Of a stretch of DNA of 64,000 nt, positions 29,302 through 38,300 are shown one piece after another (position 1 is the stretch's first letter; each line of letters opens with the position of its first letter). Source of the stretch: CAJQQK01 sp963696075 (GTDB taxonomy: Bacteria; Pseudomonadota; Alphaproteobacteria; Rhizobiales; Hyphomicrobiaceae); the NCBI GenBank assembly GCA_963696075.1, contig CAVOJD010000029.1:620001-684000 (forward strand), written 5' to 3'. The notes beneath the pieces were generated by a model, which ran no database searches, was not told the DNA's origin, and saw nothing but the letters and a program-made list of their open reading frames with translations. The position numbers and the translations under genes are program-made.

Positions 29302-30102
29302 TCAGTTGGCCGACTGCTCTTCGTTACGCTCGGGATTGGAGGCAACCAGCACCGGCGTCATGCCTTGCGGTGGACGCGTTTCATTGAGCACGCCCAGGCG
29401 CCGCGCCACCTCCTGATAGGCCTCGAGAACGTTGCCCATGTCGCGGCGGAAGCGGTCCTTGTCGAGTTTGTCGGACGTCTCGACATCCCACAGCCGGCAC
29501 GAATCGGGGCTGATCTCGTCGGCCAGCACGATGCGCAGCATATCGCCTTCCCAAAGGCGGCCGAACTCGACCTTGAAATCGACGAGGCGGATGCCGACGC
29601 CAAGGAACAGGCCGACCATGAAGTCGTTGACGCGCAGGGCAAGCGACATCATTTCGTCGATTTCCTGCGGCGTTGCCCAGCCAAAGGCGGTGATGTGCTC
29701 CTCAGAGACCAGCGGATCGCCCAGTTCATCGTTCTTGTAGTAGAATTCAATGATCGAGCGCGGCAGCGGCGTGCCCTCATCGAGGCCGATCCGCTTCGAC
29801 AGCGAGCCGGCTGCGACGTTGCGCACCACCACTTCCAGCGGAATGATCTCCACTTCGCGGATCAACTGTTCGCGCATATTGAGACGGCGGATGAAATGCG
29901 TCGGGACACCGATCTCGCCGAGCTTCTCGAAGATGAACTCGGAGATGCGGTTGTTGATCGCTCCCTTGCCATCGATCTGGGCGTGCTTTTGATTGTTGAA
30001 CGCCGTCGCGTCATCCTTGAAATGCTGGATGAGCGTGCCGGGCTCAGGACCTTCGTAAAGGACCTTGGCTTTTCCTTCATAGATGCGGCGACGCCTGTTC
30101 AT
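29302..30102 (-). CDS. purC: Phosphoribosylaminoimidazole-succinocarboxamide synthase
   Basis: 266 residues. SAICAR synthetase joins aspartate to CAIR in step eight of purine synthesis. Seen: the N-terminal YEGKAKVLYEG, the FKDDATAFN motif, EVVVRNVAAGSLSKR, VDFKVEFGR and DEISPDSCRLWD, all family signatures. First gene of the purC-purS-purQ-purL unit; divergent from DUF1476 across about 390 bp. Confidence 0.97.
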   Translation of the reverse strand: MNRRRRIYEGKAKVLYEGPEPGTLIQHFKDDATAFNNQKHAQIDGKGAINNRISEFIFEKLGEIGVPTHFIRRLNMREQLIREVEIIPLEVVVRNVAAGSLSKRIGLDEGTPLPRSIIEFYYKNDELGDPLVSEEHITAFGWATPQEIDEMMSLALRVNDFMVGLFLGVGIRLVDFKVEFGRLWEGDMLRIVLADEISPDSCRLWDVETSDKLDKDRFRRDMGNVLEAYQEVARRLGVLNETRPPQGMTPVLVASNPERNEEQSAN

Positions 30103-30488
30103 ATCGATGTCCTTTGAACGGCCAGGAACGCCGCAAAATGGCGGCCCCCAGGCGCTACGGCAGGAGAGAAAGCGCCCGTTATGGTTCCGGCCGCCGCCTC
30201 AAACTTGGTCCCGTCCTTGATTTGCCGCAAGGCTCCAGTCACAAGTGATGTAAACTTAACCATTGCTGCGGCGACGGGACACTAGCCGAACCCATGGAGA
30301 GACACAATCTTGTAACTTCGAGGCGCGACAGGCAAACAGGCCTCACCCGCGAAAACGGCCGGATCTATGGCGTAAAATGCGAATTAAGCATATGAATATA
30401 TGCGGAAATTGGGAGTTCTGAGGCGATCATGGAAATCTTCCGTGATCAACATTAATGACGTTAATGAGCACAAGGAGATGCAACTATC
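30103..30488. other. Divergent promoter region, purC / DUF1476
   Basis: No gene. Bases 30380-30480 are AT-rich, with an AAGGAG ribosome site at about 30470-30476 for the DUF1476 gene. I could not identify a specific purine-regulatory operator or riboswitch. Confidence 0.5.
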
Positions 30489-30812
30489 ATGACGACCTTC
30501 GATGATCGTGAAAAGGGCTTTGAGAAGAAGTTCGCCCACGATGCCGACCTGAAGTTCAAGGCAGAATCCCGCCGCAACAAAATGCTCGCTGAATGGGCCG
30601 GTGCGAAGATGGGGATGAGCGGTGATGAAATCGCCGACTACGTCAAGCAGGTCCGCCGCGCCGACCTTGAAGAGGCCGGTGACGATGACGTCTTCCGCAA
30701 GGTGCGCGGCGACTTGGACGCCAAGGGCGTGACGGTCTCGGACGATGAACTGCGCAACCAGATGCACGAGTTCCTCGCCAAGGCGGTCAGCGACGTTGAA
30801 GCGAGCAGCTAA
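30489..30812 (+). CDS. DUF1476 protein, ATP synthase inhibitor zeta-subunit family
   Basis: 107 residues, the usual size. DUF1476 is almost confined to Alphaproteobacteria; the Paracoccus member is the zeta subunit, which inhibits the F1-ATPase by inserting its N-terminal helix. Seen: FDDREKGFEKKFAHDADLKFKAESRRNKMLAEWAGAKMG, the characteristic N-terminal helical block, and a charged, all-helical C-terminus. Placement next to purC is a recurring arrangement in the class. A hairpin at 30833-30863 follows. Confidence 0.95.
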   Translation: MTTFDDREKGFEKKFAHDADLKFKAESRRNKMLAEWAGAKMGMSGDEIADYVKQVRRADLEEAGDDDVFRKVRGDLDAKGVTVSDDELRNQMHEFLAKAVSDVEASS

Positions 30813-30832
30813 GCGTCAAAATCCTCACAAAA

Positions 30833-30863
30833 GTAAGGCCCGGCTTCTTGAGCTGGGCCTTAC
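30833..30863. terminator. Hairpin between convergent genes
   Basis: GTAAGGCCCGGCT pairs with the matching 3' arm ending GGGCCTTAC (about 13 bp, one wobble; loop TCTTG). In minus-strand sense it is followed by TTTTGTG, so it probably terminates the minus-strand gene at 30887 and may also serve DUF1476. Confidence 0.7.
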
Positions 30864-30886
30864 CTGAGAGTGCTGACGGGCAAAGA

Positions 30887-31330
30887 TCACTTGTCGTCTT
30901 TGGCCTTGTCCGCATCGTCGTCCTTCTTCAGGCTGATCCGATACGACGCCGACCCTGAGATGCGGACACCCTCTGATCTGCGCGAGCTGCTCGTGTTGCG
31001 CAACTGGGCGTTGACGTTGGCGCGCTCGATGGAGCAGGTATCCGCGATCGTCTGCTTGAGGACGACACATTCGTTGGCGAGCAGGATGTAGAGTTGCTTG
31101 CGGCCCTTGTCGGCAAGCGATGTCTGGTCCTCCATGCTGGTCGTGTCGCCCTCGAGAAAGAACTGATAGCTGACCGAGATCGTGACGCCGCCACTCGACT
31201 TCGGCGGCCCCCCACTCACACTTCCACCAAGCGGAAACGGCTTCAGGCCCGGTGTCTGCGCCGAAGCCGGCAGGGACAGGGCGAGACTGGCGAGGACGGC
31301 AACGGCGACGATCAGGGATTTCGGTGACAT
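30887..31330 (-). CDS. Unknown exported protein
   Basis: 147 residues with a clear signal peptide (residues about 4-24, ending LPASAQ). The mature part is Gly/Ser-rich then mixed, with two Cys (NECVVLKQTIADTCSIERA), a predicted beta C-terminal strand (VRISGSASYRISL) and a Lys/Asp-rich tail. No family recognised. Its terminator is probably the hairpin at 30833-30863. Confidence 0.6.
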   Translation of the reverse strand: MSPKSLIVAVAVLASLALSLPASAQTPGLKPFPLGGSVSGGPPKSSGGVTISVSYQFFLEGDTTSMEDQTSLADKGRKQLYILLANECVVLKQTIADTCSIERANVNAQLRNTSSSRRSEGVRISGSASYRISLKKDDDADKAKDDK

Positions 31331-31439
31331 TCAGGAGCCTCTCAAGGTTCACGACTAACGCTGCAGCTGATCATAGCGGCTACATCGTCAACAATCCGGC
31401 GACTGAACGGAAAATATGAGGAAGAGCCGGAAGTCAAGG

Positions 31440-32018
31440 TTACCGCCGGCTTGCCGACCCGTCGTTGCCGGCCGTCCGCGACGTCTCCTTGCGGATCTGC
31501 TTGAGGAACCAGCCAAGACGCATCAGCCCCTCCGGCCAGGGGCCGTGGCCCGAGGTGTGATCCATGGGGCCGGTGTGGCCGGCCGCCACGAAATGCCCGC
31601 CCATGTCTTCGACCAGGCGCCGCGCGGCCGCGACCGTAAAGCCCGGATTGTTTTCCGGCACGATCCCGACCGAGGGAAACGCCAGCGGCATTGCGCCCGG
31701 AGCAATGTGCTTGAGGGCGCCTCTGCCAACGATCGGGGCGACGACAAAGGCGCCGATGATCGGCCGAGCGCCGAGCGCTTCGCCGCCGCCAAGCAGCACC
31801 TCGACCCCGGTCCCGTGGGTGACGATGATGACTGGCCTGGGGTTGTCGGCCGTTTGCGCCAACAGCGCGTCGACCGGTGCGCGGCTCTCGGTATCAAGCC
31901 AGGCAGCAGTCGCAATATTGCGTTCCCAACGGCTGATCCAATGTCCGGCATCGGCCTGCTAAGTCTTCCCGGCCAGCCAGCCGGGTATCAAAATAAGATC
32001 GACATCTGCAACACGCAT
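31440..32018 (-). pseudogene. RBBP9/YdeN-type alpha/beta hydrolase, inactivated
   Basis: Reading from ATG 32018, the frame encodes MRVADVDLILIPGWLAGKT, then a TAG stop (31959-31961), then continues in the same frame as QADAGHWISRWERN.. to 31440. PGW..GHW..W is the start of RBBP9/YdeN hydrolases, so the stop lies inside the domain. The catalytic residues are also gone: the nucleophile elbow HSxG is HGTG (VTHGTGVEV), and the usual acid position reads PENNP instead of a D. The C-terminal GHTGPMDHTSGHGPWPEG is family-like and keeps the His. The combination of a nonsense codon and a lost nucleophile indicates a decayed gene rather than a sequencing slip. Confidence 0.8.
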
Positions 32019-32179
32019 GCGCCATTGATACAGGGCCGCAGCGCTCGTGTAGAGCCCCAGCGCGGAATTTTTTTCGACGAACCCGATCGTCCCGTTCTCT
32101 GCCTGGATGGCCACCGTGACCGCGCCATCGGTTGGGCCGCCGGGACCAGCGTTGGGGCGTCCAGTGACGGGAACGACAG

Positions 32180-32791
32180 ATGAAGCTTCATGTAACGATG
32201 ACGTCGCCCTACGCGCGGATCGTCAGAACCGCCATCCTGGAACACGGCCTTCAGGGCAGGATCGAAATCGTTACCGCGCGGACCCGTGAGGCTCACTCGC
32301 CCTACTACCGCATGACGCCGTCGGGCCGCGTGCCCTATCTGGAGCGCGACGACGGCCCGGGCCTCGAAGAGACCGACATCATCTGCGCCTATCTCGACCA
32401 CCTGTCCGACCGCCCCCCACTCGTGCGCCAGCCTTACGATGCCGATTGGCAGGCCGGCCGCCTCCACGCCTTGGCGCGCTCCTTGTTGGATGGCCTGGCC
32501 GTGTGGGTGCGCGAACTGCGGCGGCCCGAAGATGAACGCTCGCCAACGATCCTCGCCCATGAAGCCGACCGGACCCGCCGCCTTCTCGATCACTGGGAGG
32601 CCGAAGTCACCGCGCCGATCATGCGCGATGGCCTCAGCATTACGCACCTGACGCTGTTCGTTGCCCTTGAGACCGTAAGCGCTTTGCTTGGCCCCCAGGC
32701 GATCGCATCACGCCCGAACCTGGCCGACTGGCATGCCGAACTCGGCCAGCGACCTGCCCTCATCGCCACCCGACCGCCCGAAAGGAGCTGA
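32180..32791 (+). CDS. Glutathione S-transferase family protein
   Basis: 203 residues. N-terminal thioredoxin-like domain (about 1-80: KLHVTMTSPYARIVRTAILEHGL, PSGRVPYLERDDG, LEETDIICAYLDHL) with the cis-Pro VPYL and Glu-Thr of the glutathione site; a helical C-terminal domain follows. S9 (TSPYAR) is in the catalytic position, as in many bacterial GSTs. Substrate unknown. It lies 4 bp ahead of the M20 peptidase gene on the same strand, suggesting an operon. Confidence 0.88.
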   Translation: MKLHVTMTSPYARIVRTAILEHGLQGRIEIVTARTREAHSPYYRMTPSGRVPYLERDDGPGLEETDIICAYLDHLSDRPPLVRQPYDADWQAGRLHALARSLLDGLAVWVRELRRPEDERSPTILAHEADRTRRLLDHWEAEVTAPIMRDGLSITHLTLFVALETVSALLGPQAIASRPNLADWHAELGQRPALIATRPPERS

Positions 32792-32795
32792 GCTC

Positions 32796-33968
32796 ATGAC
32801 TGCTGCCCAACCTGAGAAGAAGGCGATCCTCGATTGGCTCGCCCAGTCGAAAGCCGACATGCTCGCGCTGCTCGAAGAACTCGTGAACATCGATAGCTGG
32901 AGTTATGACAAGGCCGGTGTCGACCGGGTCGGCGAGGCGATCGCCCGCTTCCTGGAGGGGCACGGTATCGACGTCACGCGAATTCCCATCGAGACGCATG
33001 GCAACTCGTTCCGCGCCGCCGTCGGCGCCGCCGCCGGCAACCGCCCCATCATGCTGCTCGGCCACCGCGACACCGTCTTCCCGACCGGCGAAGTCGGCAA
33101 GCGCCCCTTCAAGATCGACGGCGATCGTGCCTATGGCCCCGGCGTGGCTGACATGAAGGCAGGCCTCGTCCTCAACGCCTTCGTCCTGGCTGCCTTCAAG
33201 AAGTTCGGTGGCGCCCCCGCGCCCCTGATTGCCCTCTTTACAGGCGATGAGGAAATCGGTTCGCCGACGTCGCGTCCGATCATCGAGAACGCAGCGCGCG
33301 AAGCGAGACTGGTCTTCAATTCCGAGCCGGGCCGGCCCAGCGGCAACGTCGTGACGGGGCGCAAGGGCGGCGTCTTCATGCGCTGTCGCATCGAAGGCGT
33401 CGCGGCCCACTCCGGCGGCAACTACCAGATGGGCCGCAGCGCGATCGAGGAACTGGCGCGCAAGATCCAGGCCTGGCACAAGCTGACGGATATCGAAGCC
33501 GGCATCACCGTCAACGTGGGCCTGATCGAAGGTGGCCAGTCCGTCAACACCGTCGCCCCCCACGCGAGCGCCCAGATTGACCTGCGCTACATCACGCCCG
33601 ACCAGCGCGACTATGCCGTCGGCGCCATCCGCGACATCGCGGAGACCTGCTCGGTGCCCGATACCTCTGGAGACCTCGAGATCCTGGGTGAGTTCAATCC
33701 GCTGAACCAGACGCCAGAGGCCGCAGCGCTGTTCGAGCACTATGTGGCGGCGGCCAAAGACGTCGGCCTTGAGGTCGGCGGTGAATTCACGGGCGGGTGC
33801 GCCGATTCAGGTTTCACCGCCGCCGTCGGCACGCCGACGATTTGCGCCACCGGCCCCGTCGGCGGCAACGCCCATAGTCCGGAGGAATATCTCGAGGTGG
33901 AGAGCCTGGTCCCCCGGGCTCAAACGATGGCGACGGCCATCATCGAAGCCGGCCCCTTGCTGCGTTAG
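32796..33968 (+). CDS. M20 family metallopeptidase (glutamate carboxypeptidase/CPG2-like)
   Basis: 390 residues from ATG 32796 with AAAGGAG at 32781-32787; longer frames upstream are the GST in another frame. Zinc ligands and catalytic residues: GHRDTVFP (His, Asp), GPGVADMKAGL (bridging Asp), FTGDEEIGS (catalytic Glu-Glu), FNSEPGRPSG (Glu) and GGNAHSPEE (His). A dimerisation domain (about 180-295; RKGGVFMRCRIEGVAAHSG) lies between. Cytoplasmic by sequence. CPG2-like enzymes cleave C-terminal glutamate or related amides; the substrate is not readable. Its stop overlaps the convergent TPR gene. Confidence 0.92.
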   Translation: MTAAQPEKKAILDWLAQSKADMLALLEELVNIDSWSYDKAGVDRVGEAIARFLEGHGIDVTRIPIETHGNSFRAAVGAAAGNRPIMLLGHRDTVFPTGEVGKRPFKIDGDRAYGPGVADMKAGLVLNAFVLAAFKKFGGAPAPLIALFTGDEEIGSPTSRPIIENAAREARLVFNSEPGRPSGNVVTGRKGGVFMRCRIEGVAAHSGGNYQMGRSAIEELARKIQAWHKLTDIEAGITVNVGLIEGGQSVNTVAPHASAQIDLRYITPDQRDYAVGAIRDIAETCSVPDTSGDLEILGEFNPLNQTPEAAALFEHYVAAAKDVGLEVGGEFTGGCADSGFTAAVGTPTICATGPVGGNAHSPEEYLEVESLVPRAQTMATAIIEAGPLLR

Positions 33969-34432
33969 CGCGTTGCCGCCGCGATCGCCTCTGCCAGGTC
34001 TTCGCGTTCCTCGCAGCCCGCCGGACACAGCCGCTCGAGGATCTTGAGCTGTTCGCGCGCCTCATCGATCCGCCCGGTCTGCACGAAGAGCTCGCCGAGA
34101 TATTCGCGTGCGCTCTTGTGGTCCGGGTTGATCTTGAGGGCGCGCTGATAGTTCTTGTAGGAGGTCTCGAAGTCACCGCTTTTGCGTTGGCTGAAGGCGA
34201 GCAGGTTCAAGACATCGGCGTTCAGGCCTTGGATCTCGAGGCGCTTGAGTTCCTTGATCGCGGCCGCCCAGTCCTCTGCCTTGATCAAGGCGCGCGCCTT
34301 GGTGAGGTCCGGCCCCCCCTGTGTCAGCTGCTTGTCCATCGCCTGCGCCGGAACCGCGAACAATGGTGCTGCGATCAAAAAGGCCAAAAGGCTGAGAACG
34401 GCGGTGGCGCCCATTCGCGAAGTTCGAATCAT
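33965..34432 (-). CDS. Exported TPR-repeat protein
   Basis: 155 residues from ATG 34432 with GAGGAG about 7 bases upstream. Signal peptide at residues about 6-31 (LSLLAFLIAAPLFAVPAQAM). Then helical TPR motifs: ADVLNLLAFSQRKSGDFETSYKNYQRALKINPDHKSAREYLGELFVQTGRIDEAREQL. One CPAGC near the end could be a disulfide. Probably a periplasmic scaffold of unknown partner. Overlaps the M20 gene by 4 bp at the 3' end. Confidence 0.8.
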   Translation of the reverse strand: MIRTSRMGATAVLSLLAFLIAAPLFAVPAQAMDKQLTQGGPDLTKARALIKAEDWAAAIKELKRLEIQGLNADVLNLLAFSQRKSGDFETSYKNYQRALKINPDHKSAREYLGELFVQTGRIDEAREQLKILERLCPAGCEEREDLAEAIAAATR

Positions 34433-34704
34433 GCATGTCTCCTCGAGCGTGTCCTTGCGTCCCAACGAATGGGCTGAGCGTATCCGGCAGCCATGCGCTC
34501 ATCCTTTGGATAACGCATTGGGCAAAAAATTTAGTCCCGACTCATCGACGCAACCATTGCGTCACGTCGCTCTAGGCAGAAATAAAGTTGACCGTTTGTC
34601 GTTAAGCCATGTCGTCCAAACGTCACAATAACTTTTGAGTAAGGACCGGTCCCGCGGATACCAAAAAAGGGGGCGCGGTACGGGTCGACCGGCAATGCCG
34701 GAGC

Positions 34705-34740
34705 GTGGCCCCAGAGGTGGCCCCAGAGGTGGACCCAGTG
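34705..34740. repeat. Three 12-bp tandem units
   Basis: GTGGCCCCAGAG twice, then GTGGACCCAGTG (two changes), with no gap. In a non-coding region upstream of the giant repeat-protein gene. Could be a regulatory-protein site cluster or simple slippage. Confidence 0.75.
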
Positions 34741-34918
34741 GTCGGCCGACGTGGCGGCTAAGTCGCTGTTGCTGCTGTGCTCTCGAGCCTCTTTGGAGAC
34801 TCTAGGACTGGGCCTGAAAAGCGCTCGATCATGCTGTCGGTCAAAGCCTGGGCAGAGAAGAATGACTGCATCAACGCGCTAGTCTAAACAATTGAAAGTG
34901 CGGCTGTTCGTCCGAGCC

Positions 34919-34939
34919 GTGATCACCTTTGGTGATCAC
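34919..34939. promoter_or_regulatory. Perfect 9-bp hairpin / operator-like palindrome
   Basis: GTGATCACC, a TTT loop, then GGTGATCAC. The half-site TGATCA is itself palindromic. Roughly 430 bp before the giant gene start. No T tract, so an operator or an RNA hairpin is more likely than a terminator. Confidence 0.35.
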
Positions 34940-35366
34940 CCCGTCACCGAGTAAGACGCGTCCGTGATGGAGGCTCACAGTCTTGTTGCTGTTCGGGCCC
35001 ACCTCCACCGTGTTCGCCATGCAATCTTTGACCTGACGTTGACTTGCGCCAGCATGGTTTTAACAGTCGGCTCATCTGTGGTCGGCGGGACGGGGCCCTC
35101 AGCGCGTATATTGGCAGTGGGGTTGCCGCAAATGGCGGTCAGAGTGGGGAATCGGGGAATAGGGTGCGCGACGAGGTGGTTTTTCAGGTTGTTTGTGGCG
35201 TGATATCTGATCCTGCCAAGGACAGATCGTATCCCGCAGGTAGCTGAACCGTTTTCGCCGCGCTTCCGACTTAGATCCACGGCACAGTCCAGCCGTGGCA
35301 CTAACGCCTTCTTCAGGCGCCATCTCGCCGCTCTCACCGCCAATGTCGGGTAATTGGAGCGCGAGA

Positions 35367-38300
35367 ATGATTCGTTTGTTTATCGTTGATGCTGCGACGG
35401 ATTCCATATTGCGAGAATTGCTGCCGGGCGACGTGATTAATCCGGCTGAGTTTCCAACCGACAATTTCTCGATCCTGGCGGAAGTGGACGGTGCGATCGG
35501 CGAGCAATCGCTGGTCTTTTCTGTCGATGGAAACGAGGTCAAGACAGAGAACATCGAGCCTTACGCACTGTTCGGCGATGACAGCGGCGACTACAAGGGG
35601 GGAACCGTTTTCTCCGAAGGCGCCCACACAATCACGGCGACCGCATACAGCAGCGCGAATGGCAACGGTGCTGCGCTGTCCACCATTACCCTCGCCTTCG
35701 ACGTCGCGACCGTGACGGTCCCGACCATATCGATTTCGACCCCGATTGCCGGCGACGATATCGTCAATGCGCAAGAGGCGGCGGCCCCGCTCGAGATCTC
35801 CGGGACGTCGACCAACGTCCAGGATGCCCAGCTCGTTGTTTGTTTTCTCGATGGCCAGCAGTTCACCTCCACGGTGACGGACGGACAATGGACCGTAACC
35901 GTGCCCCCGAGCGTCCTGGCAGATCTCGACCAGGGCAGCCACGAAATCACCGCTGACGTGTCCGACATCGAAGGTGTGCCCGCCGCCCAGGCGAGCGCCA
36001 CGTTCATCGTCGATACCATCCCGCCGCCTGCCGCCGAGATCACCGGCTTCGGCACCGACACGGGTGTCGTCGGCGACGCCATAACGTCCGACACGACGCC
36101 CACGTTGCAGGGAACGGCCGAACCCGGCGGCACCGTCGAGGTTTTCGATGGCGCAACCTCCCTTGGTTTCGCCGTGGTCAATGCCGCCGGAAACTGGACC
36201 TTTGCCGCCCCGCCGCTCGGCGTTGGCGATCATGCGTTCACCGCACTCGCCCGCGACGCGGCCGGCAACCTGGGTCCGGCATCGCCGGCCTTCGACCTGA
36301 CGATCGAGGACGCGCCGAGTGCGATCTCCCTCTTCATCGTCGATGCCCAGACCGATGACGTGGTGCGTGAAATCTTTTCGGGCGAGTTGATCAATCCGGC
36401 CGACTTCGCGGACGATAACTTCGCGATCCTTGCCGAGGTCGACGGCGCGGTTGGAGAGAGTTCGCTGGTGTTTTACGTCGACGGTGTCGCCGTGAAGACC
36501 GAAAACCTCGTGCCCTACGCAATATTCGGCGACGATAGCGGGGATTTTGATGGCGGCCCCGTCTTTGCCGACGGCCCCCACACGATTGCAGCAACCGCCT
36601 TCAGCGGCGCGAGCGGCAGCGGCAGCCCGCTGGCGACCGTCGAGATTGCCGTAACCGTCGGTGAAGTCCTCGAGCCAGCCGTGACATTCGCCAAGCCGAT
36701 AGCCTTCGACGACATCGTGAACGCGCTTGAGGCGGGCAACGGCCTGACGATTGCCGGCCGCACCGAAAATGTCGAGGAAGGCCAGACCGTCACGGTATCG
36801 TTTGGCGGCAAGACATATACCAGCGACGTCTCGTCCGGCACGTGGGTCGTGATGGTGCCTTCAGCCGATCTCGAGGCGCTGCCAGACGGCATTGAGACCG
36901 TGACGGCGGATGTGTCGACCGCAGCCGGCGTGCCCGCCGCCCAGGCCGTCACCACCGTGGAGATCGATACGACCGGCCCGCCGACGCCGGTGATTGTCAG
37001 CTTCGAGGAAGATACCGGCGCGCTCGGAGACGGCGTGACCGCGGATGCGACGCCGACACTGCGCGGCACCGCGGAGGCGAACACGACCGTCCGGATATTC
37101 GATGGCACGACGTTGCTCGGCGTCGCCCAATCCGACGGCGAGTGGGCCTTCACGACGGCTGAGCTTGCAGAGGGCGACCATACCTTCACCGTCATCGCCG
37201 TCGACGTCGCCGGCAACCAGAGTGCGGCATCGGCCCCGCTGACGCTCACCATTGGCGGGCCGGTGATCGCAATCACCACGCCGATTGCCGGGGATGATCT
37301 CGTCAACGCCGAGGAGGCCGGCAGCGGCTTGGAGATCTCAGGCGTCACGACCGGCGTCGAGGACGGCCAGACCGTTACTTTGATGATCGGCGGGGTGACG
37401 GCCACGGCGCCGGTCACGTCGGGCCTGTGGTCCGTCTCCCTGTCACCGGCCGAGGTCGCGGGCCTCGCTCAAGGCGCCCAGACGATCACCGCCGATGTCT
37501 CCAGCGCCGCTGGCGTGCCGGCCGCCCAGGCCAGCGCCGCCATCGTCATCGACACGGTCGCACCGGGCACAACGATCACCCAGTTCACCAACGATACCGG
37601 CACGATCGGCGATGGCATTACCGCCGATTCGACGCCGACCCTCTCGGGCAGCACGGAAGCATCGGCCAGCGTCGAGATCTTCGATGGATCAACCTCACTC
37701 GGCAGCGTAACCGCTGATGCCGCGGGCAACTGGTCCTTCACGACGCCGGCCTTGTCGGCCGGCGCGCATGCCTTTACCGCCGTCGCAACTGATGCGGCCG
37801 GCAACACAGGCGCCCCATCGCCCGTCTTCGACCTGACGATTGAAGAACCGCCGAGCGACATCCGCCTGTTCCTGGTTGATGCCGGCACCGATCAGGTCCT
37901 GCGCGAGCTGTTGCCCGGCGATCTGATCGATCCCGCCGATTTTCCGAACAATACCTTTGCAATCCTTGCCGAGGTCGCGGCCGGCGTCGGTGAGAACTCG
38001 CTGGTGTTCTACGTCGACGGCAATCCGGTCAAGACCGAAAGCATCGTCCCGTATGCGATCTTCGGCAACTCCAGTGGCAACTTCAAAGGTGGCGCCGTCT
38101 TCCCCGATGGCCCGCATACGATTTCCGCAACCGCGTTCAGTGGCTCAGGCGGCAGCGGAACGCCGCTCGCAACCGTGTCGCTTGACGTGACCGTTGGTGA
38201 AGCCCTCGATCCGGTCATTTCGATTACGACGCCGATTGCCGGCGATGACGTGATCAACGCGGCCGAGACCGGCGCCGACCTCGCCATATCGGGCGGCACC

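Larger units (their letters stand above)
34433..35366. other. 930-bp non-coding region upstream of the giant gene
   Basis: No frame has protein-like composition; two open frames of about 80 and 120 codons (34964 plus, 34975 minus) look accidental. Contents: three 12-bp tandem units (34705-34740), a perfect hairpin GTGATCACC-TTT-GGTGATCAC (34919-34939), and sequence less GC-rich than the neighbourhood. The promoter of the giant gene must lie here, and GGAG (35356-35359) precedes its ATG. Confidence 0.55.

Noticed and set aside
34964..35203. 79-codon plus-strand and 122-codon minus-strand frames before the giant gene
   Set aside because: No ribosome site, no recognisable family and atypical composition; likely chance.
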